DNA of 64,000 nucleotides, taken from contig NC_088311.1 in NCBI RefSeq assembly GCF_910592395.1, positions 15,438,501 through 15,502,500 on the forward strand, read 5' to 3'. The notes beneath the pieces are model-generated. The model was not told the origin of the DNA, ran no database searches, and saw only the letters and a list, made by a program, of their open reading frames with translations. Both the position numbers and the translations under genes were made by a program. This document shows, piece after piece, positions 61,773-64,000 of this stretch. The stretch comes from Lineus longissimus (lineage: Eukaryota; Nemertea; Pilidiophora; Heteronemertea; Lineidae). Each line of letters starts with the position of its first letter. Within the stretch, counting starts at the first letter, position 1.

Positions 61773-62932
61773 TATGGCATGATATATGTTGCAATATTCA
61801 ATAAAAATATTTTTCATGCAATATTGATTTTTGTTCATTCATCGTTTCATTTTTGATGCAATGTTACACTTTTTTATGCAATGTTAAAATTTCCATTCAA
61901 TATGTGTTCATATTTGATGCAATGTTAAATTTTTTTATGCAATGTTTACTCGATAATTGTCCATTCAATATTTCATATTTGATGCAATAATTCACTTTTT
62001 TCATGCAATAATGTTCAAATTTTCATTCGATAGTTGCCCTGATAATTGATAAATCAATGTTTTGTATTCGATTCAATGTTTCACTTTTTTATGCAATAAC
62101 GATTTCTATATTTCATAAAATGATCATGTAATATTTGGCAATTATTCATTCAATGTTGGCGGAAACTTTTTCATTCAATATTTTGCGAAAATATTTATGC
62201 GAAAACTGCATTGTGGGCAATATTAGAAACGCGGACGCTGATTGGCTAATCTCGTGACGGGGAATACGACAGACGTACCAAAAGCTCCATTGTTGTGTAC
62301 ATGCTGTCAATGGCTGCATGAATGAGACCAAACCATACAATTGTGATTGTCGTGACAGGAAGAGATGTTTGTAAGGGTCAGCCGAAATGTTGATGGCACC
62401 GATGCGGTGCGGCTGCCCTTGTTGAAGAGCAATGACGTTTTTGTGATGCCAAATTTTCACAAATTATTGAAAGAAAAAGGTTGCGCCAACATTGAATGAA
62501 TAATTGCCAAATATTGCATGAAAATTTAATCGTAATTGCATGAAGAAAATTGAAAACATTGCATCAAATATGAAACTTTGAATGCATATTATCGAATGAA
62601 AATTTAAACATTGCATGAAAAAAATGTAACATTGCATCAAAAATAAAACGATGAATGAACAATTATCCGGGCAATTATCAAATGAAAATTTGAACATTGA
62701 ATGAAAAAAGTAAAACATTGCATCAAATATGAAACATTGAATGAACAATTATCGAGTAAACATTGCATTAAGAAATGTAACATTGCATCAAATATAAACA
62801 CACATTGAATGGAAATTTTAACATTGCATAAAAAAGTGTAACATTGCATCAAAAATGAAACGATGAATGAACAAAAATCAATATTGCATGAAAAATATTT
62901 TTATTGAATATTGCAACATATATCATGCCATA
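61773..62932. mobile_element. AT-rich foldback element, arms about 400 bp
   Basis: TATGGCATGATATATGTTGC at 61773 is mirrored by GCAACATATATCATGCCATA ending 62932. Each arm consists of tandem copies of a ~55-60-bp unit built on TTGATGCAATGTTACAC, TTTTTTATGCAATGTT and CATTCAAT words. A unique ~330-bp centre (62,160-62,480) is less AT-rich and has no gene. Arms are highly similar over the outer 150 bp, then diverge by unit number. Confidence 0.8.
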
Positions 62933-63758
62933 CACGACGTCACGCAGTTGGCGCTCAACTACCCGGCCCCTACTGCGACAGTAATGGAATTGATCTAAGA
63001 GCTGAAACAAAATAGAAAAAGCATCAAACACGTTCAGAAAAATAGTTTACTTATGAACTAGAAGATGAACAAACATAATGAAGTAAAAAGTCGCCAATTC
63101 CTTTAATGGTGTATATGAGGGATTCTTGAATCGCCCAGTGAAGTTTTACGGACAGGTAAAAGGACAGAGAGCCTTTTCCCGTTTGGCTTGTAAGACACTG
63201 GCCTTTGCCGACAAACTCATGATAAAATTATAAATATAAATGAAGTTACTAAATCAACCACAAATTACCACGTCAGAACTTGAAGTACTTATAAATATTT
63301 GTCGAAGTCGTATTTCATATCATTTGAACTGAGCAGCATTGGCAAAAAAGGCTATTGATTTGTTTCCCTGCATTTCTATTTAACATGCCATTTCGATTTT
63401 CTCGTCTTCGGTGTGATTTAAATTAACGAATGACTCGATGCCTTGCGGCCTTCAAAATAACAATGTCATGCCTTAAATGCCACGCACCTGCTAACGCGAC
63501 ATTTACTTTACACCATGGTTCTCTGCCGATTGTCATTTGCTGCGAGAAAAGGAGGCATACCACACTCTCAAATTGGAACAAATAGAAATCCTTCAGAAAT
63601 CACATTTTATGCGATTTTGTGGGCAATATTCTAATTTTACCGAACGTCTTGAATTTGAGACAAAATGCAGAGTGGTCTGGATGCTCATTTGAATGGCCAT
63701 TCTCTTAGGGTCAAACCGTTCTATAAGGACAAATTTAGACAAATTGAAATACATGTAC
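62933..63758. other. No gene seen
   Basis: No coding signature. Could be intron of the gene that owns the exon at 63759-63869. Confidence 0.3.
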
Positions 63759-63869
63759 CTGTCCATTTGCACCGGTTCCAGTTGTCTTTACACCGCTGGC
63801 CCTGTCAAGGATAGTGACCGTCGTATCGTCAACCTTTGTGATACGGACAGCACGGCCCATGATGATATC
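63759..63869 (-). CDS. Probable internal exon of a host gene
   Basis: Acceptor CTTTTCAG, 37 codons in phase 0 (DIIMGRAVRITKVDD, VTILDRASGVKTTG, TGANGQ), donor GTACATGT. Length is exactly 111 bp, open in one frame, with a beta-strand-like pattern. No family recognised. Neighbouring exons were not found within the window. Confidence 0.4.
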
Positions 63870-64000
63870 CTGAAAAGCAGTGGACTCTATGGTTATTAAC
63901 AGTCAATCTATATATTGTAGGCATCACTTTCAAGAGTCAATATAAAAGGCCGATGCACGCTAAAAGTTAGGGAGTCGAGCTAAGATTTTGTGGCGCTTGA

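Overview
The window looks like metazoan nuclear DNA, probably from a marine invertebrate. Reasons: spliced gene fragments with GT/AG introns, PIF/Harbinger, CACTA, hAT-like, mariner-like and LINE remains, many foldback elements, satellites, and two Polinton/Maverick-type virus-like elements. I cannot name the species. Almost nothing here is ordinary host coding sequence; this is a dense nest of mobile elements.

Layout. 642-3762 is a decayed PIF/Harbinger transposon (transposase plus Myb-like gene, TIRs, 3-bp TSD TAT). 5.1-5.96 kb is a degenerate minisatellite. 8188-8402 is a TTAA-flanked MITE. 8428-9959 is a three-exon SANT/coiled-coil gene with an intact spliced frame. 10723-28275 is the centrepiece: a 17,553-bp Polinton with 540-590 bp TIRs and a perfect 6-bp TSD (GAAATT). 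It lies inside the DNA polymerase gene of a second, older Polinton-like element, whose remains occupy 10445-10722 and 28276-33.4 kb. 34.5-64 kb holds a LINE tail, a mariner relic, foldback elements (37.6, 43.3, 61.8 kb), an 81-bp satellite (41.2-42.6 kb), a CACTA element with 3-bp TSD (44640-49376) and a 6-kb LINE (54.5-60.5 kb) split by a hAT-like element (8-bp TSD) and a Harbinger-like MITE (TAA TSD). Two orphan host-like exons lie at 50974-51171 and 63759-63869.

The Polinton. On the minus strand it carries protein-primed PolB, a retroviral-type integrase with chromodomain, an HNH/zinc protein, a double jelly-roll type major capsid protein, two related penton-like proteins and several membrane or coiled-coil proteins. 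On the plus strand it carries an A32-like packaging ATPase and zinc-ribbon proteins. INT and ATPase are intact. PolB and one penton-like gene have a frameshift. MCP, the other penton-like gene and the coiled-coil gene each have one in-frame TGA. No adenain-like protease was recognised.

Most interesting signals: (1) nearly every gene of the Polinton starts at TAAATG or TAAATAGA(A)ATG, like the late-promoter/start signal of poxviruses and relatives; (2) INT and ATPase start codons diverge from a 10-bp palindrome, 4 bp apart; (3) a tiny proline-rich protein, present in two diverged copies, ends in overlapping PSAP and PPxY late-domain motifs; (4) both TIRs carry two tandem 17-bp palindromes spaced 21 bp apart; (5) the right TIR contains a tRNA-like A-box/B-box segment that the left TIR has lost.
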